Source of the DNA: Parabacteroides gordonii MS-1 = DSM 23371
Lineage (GTDB): Bacteria > Bacteroidota > Bacteroidia > Bacteroidales > Tannerellaceae
Direction: 5' to 3'
NCBI RefSeq assembly: GCF_000969825.1
Contig: NZ_KQ033922.1
Location: 1 to 64,000 of the forward strand
DNA length: 64,000 bases
The number at the start of each line of letters is the position of its first letter. Within the stretch, counting starts at the first letter, position 1. Positions 50,368 through 59,338 of this stretch are shown in pieces. Position numbers and translations under genes: made by a program. Below the pieces are notes generated by a model. That model was not told where the DNA came from. It saw only the letters and a list, made by a program, of their open reading frames with translations, and made no database searches.

Positions 50368-51798
50368 TTATAATCCCAGTACTACATTCTGGATAATATA
50401 GACTCCGGCCCCTGCCAGATATCCAAGGAGTGCAAGTAACGAAATATTTTTGAGATACCAAATGAAATTGATGCGTTCCAGTCCCATCACGACAACTCCG
50501 GCAGCAGATCCGATGATCAGCATACTGCCGCCTACTCCGGCACAGTAAGCCAGGAATTGCCAGAAAACGCCATCCTGTACGAAATGGGACATATAAACGG
50601 GGTCGGCAGCTGTTGCAATCATAGCTTCTGTTGCCACCGGATACATACCGATAGCTCCGGCTACCAGAGGTACGTTATCGACGATGGATGATAAAGTACC
50701 GATAATCATGTTTACAGCATATACGTTACCGACAGTGTCATCCAGCCAGAGGGCAAAACTTGTTAAAACACCGCTGCAACGCAAAGCATCGACTGCCAGT
50801 AATATCCCGAGGAAAAATAATAATGTAGCCCCGTCTATCCGGCGGACTATCTTTGATAAACGGAGTTTTATATCTTCGTTCACGATATTCCGCTTATACA
50901 TTAATTCTGTATATACCCACAAAATACCGACTCCCATTAAGATACCCATAAACGGAGGCAGGTGAGTGATTGTTTTAAATATAGGTACAAACACAAGACA
51001 GAATACGCCAAGGATTAAGATGGATAGCTTTTCTTTATTCTTTAATTCTTTGAGTAGTTCATCATTATCATTGTAAGTAAATGCATCGGGAGGGGTTACC
51101 TTTCCATGTAGAAAACGCATCATAATCAATACCGGAACAGCTGCTGATACCAAGCTCGGTAGGATCAGATGAGGTATAGTCGAAGAAGTGGATATATTTC
51201 CTCTTACCCATAGCATGATAGTAGTAACGTCACCGATAGGAGACCAGGCACCACCGCTATTGGCTGCAATAATGATAACACTGCCAAATACCCAACGTTC
51301 TTTGTAATTACCTAATAATTTCCGCATAAGCATAACCATAACGATTGAAGTCGTCAGGTTATCGAGTATGGCTGACATGAAGAATGTGATACAGGCTACT
51401 AACAATAATAGCTTTTTCTTTTGGTTGGTTTTGATGCGATTGGTAATGAACATGAACCCTCCGTGTGCATCGATCAGTTCAACGGTGATCATTGCTCCGA
51501 TCAGGAAGATCAAAGTCTCTGCAATTTCTCCGATACTGTCCAGTACCTGATGTTCGACTACAAAACGGGTACATTGTTCCACGAAAGGCAACGCGGCTAT
51601 AGCCGGATGCGAGTCCAGAAATTCTTTAAAAGCTTCGGCAGAAGCAGATGGGATAAGATCAGGAGCCGCGAATGTGTATAACACCCAAAGTATTGTCCCG
51701 GTGAGTAGGGCTGTTCCGGCTTTGTTTACTTTCAGCGGATGCTCTAAAGCAATACATAGATATCCGACTAAAAAAACAAAAATCATCACTGTCAACAT
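50368..51798 (-). CDS. nhaD: NhaD-type sodium:proton antiporter
   Basis: 476 aa with about twelve membrane segments of the ion-transporter superfamily. Characteristic stretches are SAILDNLTTSIVMVMLMRKL and ANSGGAWSPIGDVTTIMLW, which hold the Asp, Ser/Thr and Asn residues of the ion path, and SSIVDNVPLVAGAIGMYPVA in the second half. It expels Na+ in exchange for H+ at alkaline pH. First gene of a leftward pair with the MgtC-like gene. Confidence 0.9.
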   Translation of the reverse strand: MLTVMIFVFLVGYLCIALEHPLKVNKAGTALLTGTILWVLYTFAAPDLIPSASAEAFKEFLDSHPAIAALPFVEQCTRFVVEHQVLDSIGEIAETLIFLIGAMITVELIDAHGGFMFITNRIKTNQKKKLLLLVACITFFMSAILDNLTTSIVMVMLMRKLLGNYKERWVFGSVIIIAANSGGAWSPIGDVTTIMLWVRGNISTSSTIPHLILPSLVSAAVPVLIMMRFLHGKVTPPDAFTYNDNDELLKELKNKEKLSILILGVFCLVFVPIFKTITHLPPFMGILMGVGILWVYTELMYKRNIVNEDIKLRLSKIVRRIDGATLLFFLGILLAVDALRCSGVLTSFALWLDDTVGNVYAVNMIIGTLSSIVDNVPLVAGAIGMYPVATEAMIATAADPVYMSHFVQDGVFWQFLAYCAGVGGSMLIIGSAAGVVVMGLERINFIWYLKNISLLALLGYLAGAGVYIIQNVVLGL

Positions 51799-52013
51799 GG
51801 TAATTCTTCTTTTTCTTTTTAATATTAGTTAATACTCGCAAAAGTAGGAATAATATAGGATTAACACACATTTTAAATGAAATGTTTTCATCAATCAAGA
51901 CTATTCGTCGATAGATGCGAACAAATAAGTTTCAGGGGGTGGGTGTTTTATGTATAATGTGGCTATTGTATCATATAATATAATACAAAATTCTCTTTTG
52001 AGGGATAAAAATA

Positions 52014-52042
52014 AAGGTATTACCTTTTTCAGGTAATACCTT
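52014..52042 (-). terminator. Terminator after the left tRNA-Gly copy
   Basis: 12-bp arms AAGGTATTACCT and complement, 5-nt loop, T-rich tract on the minus strand. It starts 10 bp past the tRNA 3' end and probably belonged to the original chromosomal tRNA-Gly gene. Confidence 0.8.
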
Positions 52043-52052
52043 GAATAGAGTG

Positions 52053-52158
52053 AGCGGTAAGCGAGACTCGAACTCGTGACCCTTAGCTTGGGAAGCTAAT
52101 GCTCTCCACGACAGCCAAAAGCTTCGCTTTCGTCTGCTGCCAACTGAGCTACAACCGC
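52053..52158 (-). tRNA. tRNA-Gly(CCC)-like copy with a 33-nt D-loop insertion (attachment half-site, probably inactive)
   Basis: 106 nt instead of 73. The anticodon arm (52078-52105) and 3' end match a tRNA-Gly, anticodon CCC. Between GTTGG and AGAGC of the D-arm lies a 34-nt segment in place of one base; it folds as CAGC-AGA-CGAAAGC-GAA then GCTTTTG-GCTG. The acceptor has a T-T mismatch at 6:67, and I see no TAnnTTTG box upstream. I read it as the distal junction of the integrated element: the 3' part is chromosomal, the 5' part came with the element. Confidence 0.6.
52078..52105 (-). repeat. Attachment core, left copy (28 bp)
   Basis: Identical 28 bp at 61777-61804, covering the anticodon arm of both tRNA-Gly copies (contains CTTAGCTTGGGAAGCTAA). 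It bounds the integrated element. Confidence 0.75.
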
Positions 52159-52197
52159 TTACGTTATCTTTGAAAGAAACTTTTCTTCTTGTTTTAT

Positions 52198-52224
52198 TTT
52201 CTGGTTTACATGTTGGTTTACATG
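52198..52224. repeat. Left 27-bp end repeat (integrase arm-site candidate)
   Basis: Two tandem 12-mers of the form yTGGTTTACATG. The same 27 bp with one mismatch are at 61644-61670 in the same orientation. Confidence 0.7.
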
Positions 52225-52356
52225 CTTCTGTAAGTCAAGATTGATTAATAAATTAGTTAATTGTCTATATTATAATATTATACCATTTAAAGAAGAAAAG
52301 TAAGACACGAATTTAAATAAGTTGTATGGCTATATTCAAATCCGTGTCTTTCTGGG

Positions 52357-53271
52357 TTATTCTTGATATACAATATTGACTGTAAATGACTCATCACTAT
52401 CTTCGTCATATAGACCATTCTCATCAAAATCTTTACTTACAATTTTTACTGGATAATCATCTTTATCAAATTCATATTCAAAGTGGCAACTTCCTACTTT
52501 TTTCTCTAAATACTTAGATGCCTTTCCATACCATCCACTATAATAACCAAAGAAAATTCCAAACGTATAATAATCAGCTTCTATATCCATATCTATGAAG
52601 CGATAATCTTCTGTTAGAAGAAGTGGTGATATTCCTAGCTTATTTTCATATTTTGTATATGAAATGTAATTAGTACTGCTATAACCATCTGAATAATTGT
52701 AGATGAAACTAATTAAATCATTATTTGCATAAACATACTTGACGTTATCTCCGTCAAAATTAGAACTATCTAAATATCCATTTTTATAACTAAAAGAACC
52801 TTCATCTACTTGATCCTGTTCATTAGTCGTTATGTCCTTATAAAAATATGCAACTTCAGAAATCAATCCCTGATTATTCATTGTATTTTGTACATTATAA
52901 GAACAAGAATGTCCTCCATAATCACAATTCCAATCTGTTGGATTTGAATGTTTACAATTGTTTTTAGTAATACTTACTATCTGATTATTATCATAACTGA
53001 TAGAAGTAATGAAATTATCACTGTAACTATCACTGATATAGGTTTCAATCTTGTTAATTCTACCTTTATCATCATAAGATAATGTTTGCTCTGTTAGATA
53101 ATCATCGCCAGGATAGTAAACAGTCATTGACTTAATTCGTTTCATTTGAATGTCTGGTTCATTTGGATTTTCTGGTTGCTCTGGATTAATCGGATCGTCA
53201 ATCACAGGGTCATCACTTCCACAACTACTCATAGTGCATAGAATGCACATAAACAATAATATTTTCTTCAT
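52357..53271 (-). CDS. DUF4595-like lipoprotein
   Basis: 304 aa with a lipoprotein signal (LLFMCILCTMSSCGSDDPV) and a Pro/Asp/Asn-rich linker (about 22-42), then YD-repeat-like strands (LTEQTLSYDDKGRINKIETY, FITSISYDNNQIVSITK, EGSFSYKNGYLDSSNF). The pattern fits DUF4595-type Bacteroidota lipoproteins of unknown function, probably surface-exposed. It is cargo at the left end of the tRNA-Gly element, 12 bp after the 53284-53628 gene. Confidence 0.75.
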   Translation of the reverse strand: MKKILLFMCILCTMSSCGSDDPVIDDPINPEQPENPNEPDIQMKRIKSMTVYYPGDDYLTEQTLSYDDKGRINKIETYISDSYSDNFITSISYDNNQIVSITKNNCKHSNPTDWNCDYGGHSCSYNVQNTMNNQGLISEVAYFYKDITTNEQDQVDEGSFSYKNGYLDSSNFDGDNVKYVYANNDLISFIYNYSDGYSSTNYISYTKYENKLGISPLLLTEDYRFIDMDIEADYYTFGIFFGYYSGWYGKASKYLEKKVGSCHFEYEFDKDDYPVKIVSKDFDENGLYDEDSDESFTVNIVYQE

Positions 53272-53283
53272 TTTAGTATTGTA

Positions 53284-53628
53284 TTAGAAATAAATAAAAT
53301 AATGATCGTATTCTAAAGGATCTTTCTCAATCTTTTTGTAAGACATACCATAGAATTGACCTAATTTCTCCATCATTTCAAACATTTTTGTTGTAGGTTT
53401 GACTATACGAACTGCAATAAGTTTGTAATCAGTTTCTTTATCCAAGTAGAAATGTAAGTCTTTATGTCCTAATTGTGTGTTTTGAAAATAAAAGATTTTC
53501 ATATATGAACAAGTAAATGGCAATGTACTACAATCTGTTACATTACTTTCCATTGGCATATATGGAATTTTGAATCGGTTACAGATACTTACGATCTGAC
53601 TAAGTAAAGCATTTGTTTGTGCATTCAT
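53284..53628 (-). CDS. Hypothetical 114-aa protein
   Basis: A small soluble protein (MNAQTNALLSQIVSICNRFK at the start; IAVRIVKPTTKMFEMMEKLG in the middle; DPLEYDHYFIYF at the end). No family is recognised and no signal peptide is seen. It is preceded on the same strand by a long structured leader (53680-53957), suggesting post-transcriptional control, and followed 12 bp later by the DUF4595-like lipoprotein gene. Confidence 0.6.
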   Translation of the reverse strand: MNAQTNALLSQIVSICNRFKIPYMPMESNVTDCSTLPFTCSYMKIFYFQNTQLGHKDLHFYLDKETDYKLIAVRIVKPTTKMFEMMEKLGQFYGMSYKKIEKDPLEYDHYFIYF

Positions 53629-53679
53629 AACATATAATTTTACCTTCCCTGTTCCCTCTGGAAAGATTAAAAAATAAAA

Positions 53680-53763
53680 GGTGTGGGAACTGTATTTGCT
53701 TTATCCTATTGACTGGCTTCTCGCATTGCCTGTAGTATGGATAAAGCAACAGCAACCCACACC
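53680..53763 (-). ncRNA. Structured RNA candidate upstream of the 53284-53628 gene
   Basis: Outer stem GGTGTGGG (53680-53687) with CCCACACC (53756-53763); inner stem TTGCTTTATCC (53696-53706) with GGATAAAGCAA (53739-53749); a small GGC/GCC pairing inside. On the minus strand the outer stem is followed by a TTTTATTTTTT tract, so it may act as a terminator or a leader switch. A -7 box TACATTTG (53950-53957, minus) could drive it. Confidence 0.5.
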
Positions 53764-54004
53764 AGTTTCGTATATAAGTTACCCTCACAGGTAAGTTTAA
53801 TACAAATGATGCGGGTGCTATTGCTATCATCTTCATACTACTTTCAAATTTTGCGAGAATTTGTCAATAGAAGATAATTTCAATAACACCTTTCGTTAAA
53901 CGTATGTCCTCTCATACCTTCCTATCGCTTTAGGCGCATGAGATTGCCACAAATGTACGAAAAGCATTTTGCTTTTTAATGGTTGAGAGAGAAATATTTT
54001 CCAT
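53764..54004. other. Leader and promoter stretch without a convincing gene
   Basis: It holds the TACATTTG -7 box (53950-53957, minus), a GTATG/CATAC hairpin and a CTCAT/ATGAG pairing downstream of it. A 78-codon minus frame crosses 53600-53836, but it runs through the hairpins and looks non-coding. Confidence 0.4.
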
Positions 54005-54592
54005 TTAAAAGGATAGACTATCATAAGCCTGCAATATTTCTTCCTGTCTCAATCCTAAATACCGCTTTGTGATCGCTACACTGGAATGATTAAACAATTC
54101 CATCAACTTAACTAAAGCCAACTCTGCATTTTCTGAATTTTGATTGTGCACCTGCCTGCCAAATGTTTTTCGCAAACTGTGACAACTGAAATTCTGAACC
54201 TTTAACTTGTATCTGGCTTTGATCTCTTTCAACAGTACATTTATCCGCTGTATAGAGAATGTTGTGCCTTTCTGGCTTACCAAAATTGGAGACTTGACAC
54301 TGACAGGTTTTATTTGTTCGTAACATTCTGCAATATGTCTCTTAAGTTGAGGATTAATACGGATCGTTCTCGTCTTTCCTGTTTTCTTTTCCAGTACGGT
54401 AAATTCATCCATGTAAAGAATAGTCTCCCAGTGTAACGATAAAATATCAGAAATCCTCAAACCCCAGAAACAACCAACAGCAATAAGTAATGACATCTTA
54501 TAATCTCCGTCTTTACTCAATCGTCTAACCAGATTCGTCATTTCATCCCATTGCATATAATCCGCAGTTGTAGAACTATATTTCAAACTCAT
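54005..54592 (-). CDS. Tyrosine recombinase, catalytic domain only
   Basis: 195 aa from the ATG at 54592 (MSLKYSSTTADYMQWDEM); the frame is open to 54691 but the extra 33 residues look unrelated. It lacks the usual N-terminal DNA-binding domain. The catalytic set is complete: Arg in FWGLRISDILSLHW, Lys in KKTGKTRTI, HxxR in CHSLRKTFG, His in LFNHSSVA and Tyr in KRYLGL. Similar short recombinases are common on Bacteroidota elements. It may invert or excise a segment rather than integrate the element, which has its own integrase at the other end. Confidence 0.83.
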   Translation of the reverse strand: MSLKYSSTTADYMQWDEMTNLVRRLSKDGDYKMSLLIAVGCFWGLRISDILSLHWETILYMDEFTVLEKKTGKTRTIRINPQLKRHIAECYEQIKPVSVKSPILVSQKGTTFSIQRINVLLKEIKARYKLKVQNFSCHSLRKTFGRQVHNQNSENAELALVKLMELFNHSSVAITKRYLGLRQEEILQAYDSLSF

Positions 54593-54721
54593 AATATTCA
54601 GTTTTAATTGATTATCAATAAAAGTGATTGTTTTTGCGTCTTTGTTTTTCTCTTTAAATGGTAACTGATTGAAAATCAAAAGAACATTCACTTCTATAAT
54701 AAGTGAACATTCTTTTTGATC

Positions 54722-54853
54722 TTAATCGTGTCTAAATCTTTTCATGGATTCATAAATTACCAATAGAATCAGGAACACTGGAACTAAAGGAGTAAAAACA
54801 ACGGCAGCTAAGTATATACCTAATGCCATCAGAATAAGATACACCATTGACAT
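54722..54853 (-). CDS. Small membrane protein, 43 residues
   Basis: A short frame from ATG 54853 to TAA 54722-54724, 12 bp after radC on the same strand, preceded by GGGAGGG. The peptide is one or two hydrophobic segments (MALGIYLAAVVFTPLVPVFL then ILLVIYESM) with a basic end (KRFRHD). Unknown function; its codons avoid stops across a clearly hydrophobic pattern, which supports it being real. Confidence 0.5.
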   Translation of the reverse strand: MSMVYLILMALGIYLAAVVFTPLVPVFLILLVIYESMKRFRHD

Positions 54854-54865
54854 ATACCCTCCCTT

Positions 54866-55321
54866 CTAAATAATGTGTCCTTCATCTGCATAACTGTAAT
54901 ATGATTCATCTGTTATGATAAGATGGTCATGTAGATGAATATCCAGAAGTTTTGTGACTTCTTTCACTCTTTGCGTCAATTGGTCATCTGCTAGACTTGG
55001 TTTTAAATGACCAGACGGATGATTATGAGCAAGTATAATACCAAAAGCGTTTCCTAATATTGCAGCTTGCATAATAAGATGTAAGTCAGCAGATGTTTCA
55101 TTTGTTCCACCTTCTGAAATAGAACAAATACCTAAGACCTTGTTCGCTCTGTTCAATAAAAGCATTTTTAAACTCTCTCTGTACTGTATTGTTTCTGTAT
55201 CGAATACTGATAATAGTAGTTTATATGCTTTTTCAGATGATTGTACTTGTTCCCTTTCAGAGACTTTAATCTTTGATTTGTAAGTAAGTTTCACCTCACA
55301 GACTTTTAATTTTTCTTCCAT
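54866..55321 (-). CDS. radC: RadC family JAB-domain protein
   Basis: 151 aa consisting essentially of the JAB/MPN domain. The metal motif is intact: GIILAHNHPSGHLKPSLADD, with two His and the Asp, and an upstream Glu in the GICSISEGGTNE loop. It lacks the helix-hairpin-helix part of chromosomal RadC. Such short versions are regular passengers of Bacteroidota mobile elements and phages; proposed roles include DNA repair or anti-restriction, none proven. Confidence 0.88.
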   Translation of the reverse strand: MEEKLKVCEVKLTYKSKIKVSEREQVQSSEKAYKLLLSVFDTETIQYRESLKMLLLNRANKVLGICSISEGGTNETSADLHLIMQAAILGNAFGIILAHNHPSGHLKPSLADDQLTQRVKEVTKLLDIHLHDHLIITDESYYSYADEGHII

Positions 55322-55970
55322 TGTAGTATAATTTTTGAATTTGTATTTGCGTGAAAGTGTGTTTCTTCAATTTTATATAGCCTGTATACCAAGTATCAAA
55401 CCATGTAAATGAAGAAAGCCTGATAAATAGCTAACTGTATCAAAATGAATTAGGTTAAAGATCTCTTTCTTCTAAAAGATAATATCAATACCAATAAACA
55501 CTGGTGATACCTGAGAGATAGAAACCGTTTTTGTGTGCTACACTGTGCGAAACAATTTCATTTTTCTAATGATGGGTTACGGGGGATTTAGTTGATACAG
55601 CACTCTAGCGCGTATAACATATATGAGTTAAGGGTTGAGGCTAATTTTAAAGCTGTAAGTATCTTTTACATTCATAATCCAGATTGAAGAGGATTTATTT
55701 TCTTTTGGCTTCTGGAATAGGTAACTTTGTGTATGTTTAAATGAAATATATTCCGAATTGATTCGGCTTATTCATAATTGTGTGTAATGGATGCTTTGAG
55801 AAATCAGGGTATCCATTTTGTTTTTATATAAGGGATCAGACCATATAAAGAGAACACGCCGGATCAAGTTGGCTATTTCTTCTTTAAATGGTATCGTTGA
55901 ATAATTGTAAATATCATTATTGGTAAATGAGACTATCTTTAACGCAATTTATTCAATGGTGGTATTTTTT
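55322..55970. other. Gene-free stretch of about 650 bp inside the element
   Basis: No open frame with coding character on either strand. It contains a small perfect dyad CCGAAT-TG-ATTCGG (55753-55766) and a GC-richer patch near 55571-55617 (GGGTTACGGGGGATTT). It could hold a replication or transfer origin, or be the remains of a deleted gene; nothing decides this. Confidence 0.4.
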
Positions 55971-57830
55971 CTATTGTTTTTGTTCTATTATAGGCAACAT
56001 CCAATTTTGTACCACCTCTGGACGGAATTGTTTTAGAGTATATCTGGGTGGTTGTGTTGAGTTTGTCGGTGTTGCATTATAATATTTTTCAATTGTATTT
56101 AGCTTTACAGATATTCCAATATCAAACTTGTTGTAGATAACTTGAAGTTTATCCCGTATAATGCCCTTTGATATTGAAATATTAAGAATTGGATCAAATT
56201 CAGTTCGTATAGTACTAACTACAGGGAGACTGAAACAATAGCTTTCATCATATTGCTTAATAGCTTTTGCAATACTACTTTTTGTATAGCCGATTTCATC
56301 AAGTCTCTGTTTTCCTAATTTACGATAAGCGCGTATCATTAATTCTGCATCTTCTTGTTCATTGATTAATTCCATAATAGAAGTATCGTCTAATGTGGGG
56401 TTTTCTTGTTTTGCCTTATCTAAATCATTTAATAGCGATACAATCATACGACGCTTATCAATCTCTTTCTTAGATTGTCTAAGAAATAATAGGTCTTTCT
56501 GATTAAATGCTTCTATTCTTGATATATAATTGACATTAAATAATTGTGCGTCATTATATGCTTGTATCAGTAATTCCACAGATTGATAATATCTTTTTAC
56601 TCTTTCTTCATTATAAAAGTTATCCACAGAGAAATAATTGACATTCCCTTCTTCATCTAATAACTCTGCATATTTGACTGCGTTTTTATCTCTCGAAATA
56701 GCTTGCTTTACAAATTTATTTATAGCTTGCTCTTCTCTCTGTTTTAAAGAATTGTAAGTTTCTTCATGTTGCTCTAAGACAGTTTTTATAGTTTCTTCAT
56801 CCATTGGTTCTATATTTTCATCTACAGTAGTGATATGTGTGAATGAATTAAATCTGTACCCATCTTCAAAGATATTCCGAAAACGTCCCTGTATTTGGAT
56901 TGCTTCTGTTAATGGATCAATCATTGTGTAATTAGCTTCATCCAAGTTTGTTAGTAATAAGATATCCGGTTTTACGGGTAAGAGTATATCAACTGCTGAA
57001 TAAAAGCGACAGGTGAAAAAATTATATTTGGCAAACGGATAACTCATATTCTCATTTACATTAGAAAAACCGCAATCATTAAGTTTCGCTACACTCTTTT
57101 GAGAACAAAAGACCTTTGTTTCTCCATCAATTCCTAATGTATTGATAATACGATTGATCCCTGTAGTTGAGTTAAGAAATATACATACACATTCACTATT
57201 GTGGTATTGTTCAAACTGTTCACGAACAATCTTATCATAGTTGTTTGTAATAATCAAATTTAAATCAACTTTGTAATCAAAATCAGGAATAAACTTCACT
57301 AAACGAAAGTTTTGGAATTCTAACTCTGGATGCCGCATTGCGAGGGGTGTTGCGGAAACCATAGCTTTATTTTTAAATCGGAAAAAGTCATTTACAGGTT
57401 GTGTTATTCGCTTTCTATAATCTACATCTTGAATAAATTTCTCACATTCATCCATTAAGCAGAAGTAATCCTCATATATGTTCACACCAACTTTATTAGC
57501 AGCCTTTTTGATTTTAGAAAATCCCTCTGGAGTACAAAGTAGTTTTTTCTCTTTATATGGTTTTTGCAAATATTTCTCAATGTCTCTTGATTTACAATTC
57601 TCCCATACAGCAAGCCATTTCAAATTATCTTTTGCTTTATCAAGTATAACAGGAACATTAGGTTCTATTATGATAGAATTACGGTTTGAATGTAGTTCTG
57701 TGTATGTAGCCCCTAAACCTGGCAAGGTCTTATCAAGAATAACATTAGAAGGAATATTTTTATATCTTTCTCTTTTCAAAGCGTCTATAAGCCATTCTTC
57801 TGCACATATTTTTATATTCACTGTTTGCAT
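55971..57830 (-). CDS. SF2 helicase-like protein with degenerate Walker A
   Basis: 619 aa from the ATG at 57830 (MQTVNIKICAEEW). Helicase-type motifs appear in order: DKTLPGLGATYTE (Walker A position, with Ala-Thr where GKT/S is expected), CLMDECEKFI (Walker B DEC), AMVSATPLAM (motif III), and AIQIQGRFRN (motif VI, Arg finger). The C-terminal 250 residues are helical and unassigned. The set suggests a replication-origin or primase-associated ATPase of a mobile element, as in origin-binding helicases, but ATPase activity is questionable. The frame is open up to 57998. Confidence 0.65.
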   Translation of the reverse strand: MQTVNIKICAEEWLIDALKRERYKNIPSNVILDKTLPGLGATYTELHSNRNSIIIEPNVPVILDKAKDNLKWLAVWENCKSRDIEKYLQKPYKEKKLLCTPEGFSKIKKAANKVGVNIYEDYFCLMDECEKFIQDVDYRKRITQPVNDFFRFKNKAMVSATPLAMRHPELEFQNFRLVKFIPDFDYKVDLNLIITNNYDKIVREQFEQYHNSECVCIFLNSTTGINRIINTLGIDGETKVFCSQKSVAKLNDCGFSNVNENMSYPFAKYNFFTCRFYSAVDILLPVKPDILLLTNLDEANYTMIDPLTEAIQIQGRFRNIFEDGYRFNSFTHITTVDENIEPMDEETIKTVLEQHEETYNSLKQREEQAINKFVKQAISRDKNAVKYAELLDEEGNVNYFSVDNFYNEERVKRYYQSVELLIQAYNDAQLFNVNYISRIEAFNQKDLLFLRQSKKEIDKRRMIVSLLNDLDKAKQENPTLDDTSIMELINEQEDAELMIRAYRKLGKQRLDEIGYTKSSIAKAIKQYDESYCFSLPVVSTIRTEFDPILNISISKGIIRDKLQVIYNKFDIGISVKLNTIEKYYNATPTNSTQPPRYTLKQFRPEVVQNWMLPIIEQKQ

Positions 57831-58132
57831 AACAAAATAAACCTGTGTTAAATGTTTCTTTTTATTTGAAATCTTAGGGGGTGGTTTTTTATATAAAAAT
57901 TTCTCATTTATATACCCACTCTCTAAATTTATCCCAAAAGTATAATTTTTAAACTGAAAGCATGTTTTACACTCTAATTTTCTTAGATCGTATTCCAACG
58001 TGTACCAAGAAAAAAGAATAGAAGTATCTTCCGCTATTACTCTGGATTTTAAAAGCTGGAGGTTTCACCCTTACTTGGGTAAGCCTCCAAACCATTGAAT
58101 AAATAAAGCTCAACAAGCGCTTCGCCTTACAT
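57831..58132. other. Non-coding gap with terminator
   Basis: It holds the hairpin at 58058-58088 and AT-rich sequence. The frame of the helicase-like gene stays open to 57998, but no good start or conserved-looking sequence lies there. Confidence 0.4.
58058..58088 (-). terminator. Terminator after the DGQHR gene
   Basis: Stems GGAGG/CCTCC and ACCC/GGGT in one hairpin; the minus strand then reads AGCTTTTAAAA. Weak U-tract. Confidence 0.5.
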
Positions 58133-59155
58133 TTAAGCAACTTCTTTTAAAAGTTGAATAAATGCGTTCCCTTCTTTCACTGCCTTGATTCTTCCCAAGC
58201 TATCATCTAATCTTCCGATCTCTTTCAATGCTCCGAAAGCAGTGTCATCATTTGTGGCGGCTGCGAATGAGTTGAAACCTTCAATATAATAGCGTTTTGT
58301 AATTTGTGAAACTTCCATTCCTGCTGCTTTGCAAAGGGTGATGAATTTATCTCCACGTTCCTTTTTAAATTCCGCACCTTTAGGGAATAAAGCGTTTTCT
58401 CCTTTTAATACTTTGTTTAATATTGTCATTGAAAGTTTTTTGCCTAAGTAAATCAATGCTGCCGTTGAAGGATTGAAGCCTTCGCCTATCTTTTCCGAAA
58501 TAGTAACAAAGGCTTGATCCTCTGTTGTCATACCAGCAACTGCAAATTTATCTTTACTATCCCAACTTTTAGCGGCTTCGTTGATGTCCACTAAATACTC
58601 ACCTATATTTTCCTTATTGCGGATATGGACATTAGGAATTTTGATTTCTTCACCGATTGCAGCAAGTTTTGCAAACGCAGTACCTCTATGTTGTCCATCC
58701 AAAATAACGTAATACTCTGCTGCTTCTGTCTCGTTGATTACTTTTCCATTTACGTCAACAACCATGTAGTTGTTCTCAAGAACTTTATCAGCTTCTGCAA
58801 CAATGATGGGATATGCTTCTTCATACTTTCCTTGTGCAATGATATAAATGTATTTATCAACTCGCTTTGTATCAACAGGTCTGTTATGTTTTACAAAAGC
58901 GATTTTTTTAGATTCTTCTGTAATCTCTTTTGTCTCGCTATTTACCACTTTAAAAGTAACATAATCAGCTGTTGCCGTTGACCTGATAGCCTTTTCTGGA
59001 GTTGTATTTTGAGCTACTTCAAGTTCGACTTCTACACTTTCAACAGCTTTTTTCTGTGCTTCGATAACCGAAGAATCTGCACCTCTTTTTACTAATTGGT
59101 TTAATACGCTTTCTTCTTTTCTTACTACTGCTTTCAATTCGTTTACTGATTTCAT
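58133..59155 (-). CDS. DGQHR / ParB-like domain protein
   Basis: 340 aa. A charged helical N-terminus (1-60) leads into a ParB/sulfiredoxin-like fold with KHNRPVDTKRVDKYI and the hallmark YYVILDGQHRGTAFAKL. DGQHR domains occur in DndB-type and ParB-nuclease-like proteins that bind or cut DNA or use a nucleotide. The C-terminal half (about 200-340) is helical and could bind DNA. In this element it may act in replication, partition or defence; none of these can be told from sequence. Confidence 0.75.
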   Translation of the reverse strand: MKSVNELKAVVRKEESVLNQLVKRGADSSVIEAQKKAVESVEVELEVAQNTTPEKAIRSTATADYVTFKVVNSETKEITEESKKIAFVKHNRPVDTKRVDKYIYIIAQGKYEEAYPIIVAEADKVLENNYMVVDVNGKVINETEAAEYYVILDGQHRGTAFAKLAAIGEEIKIPNVHIRNKENIGEYLVDINEAAKSWDSKDKFAVAGMTTEDQAFVTISEKIGEGFNPSTAALIYLGKKLSMTILNKVLKGENALFPKGAEFKKERGDKFITLCKAAGMEVSQITKRYYIEGFNSFAAATNDDTAFGALKEIGRLDDSLGRIKAVKEGNAFIQLLKEVA

Positions 59156-59338
59156 AATTTTAATCTTTTAAATTGTTATTACTGTTTGTAACTGTAAACT
59201 TGAGGCCTCTCATTCTTGATTACACTGCAAATATAAAATCCTGGCGAGACCTGTGGTATAAACAATAAACGCAACTTGATGGGGTATTCTTTATGTGGTT
59301 GTGGTTTAATCCTTTAAATGGTTTTGCGTATTAGAAAA

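Noticed and set aside
52159-52356. Rightward promoter TATCTTTG near 52167 inside the element's left end
   Set aside because: No gene follows on the + strand; it may be chance or an unmapped transcript, so it is not listed as a feature.
53600-53836. 78-codon minus-strand gene
   Set aside because: The frame runs through two strong nested stems, ends in an unlikely peptide, and overlaps the start of the next gene; a structured RNA explains the stretch better.
53629-55970. Diversity-generating retroelement or retron, suggested by structured RNA beside a recombinase
   Set aside because: No reverse transcriptase gene, template repeat or msr/msd layout is present in the element.
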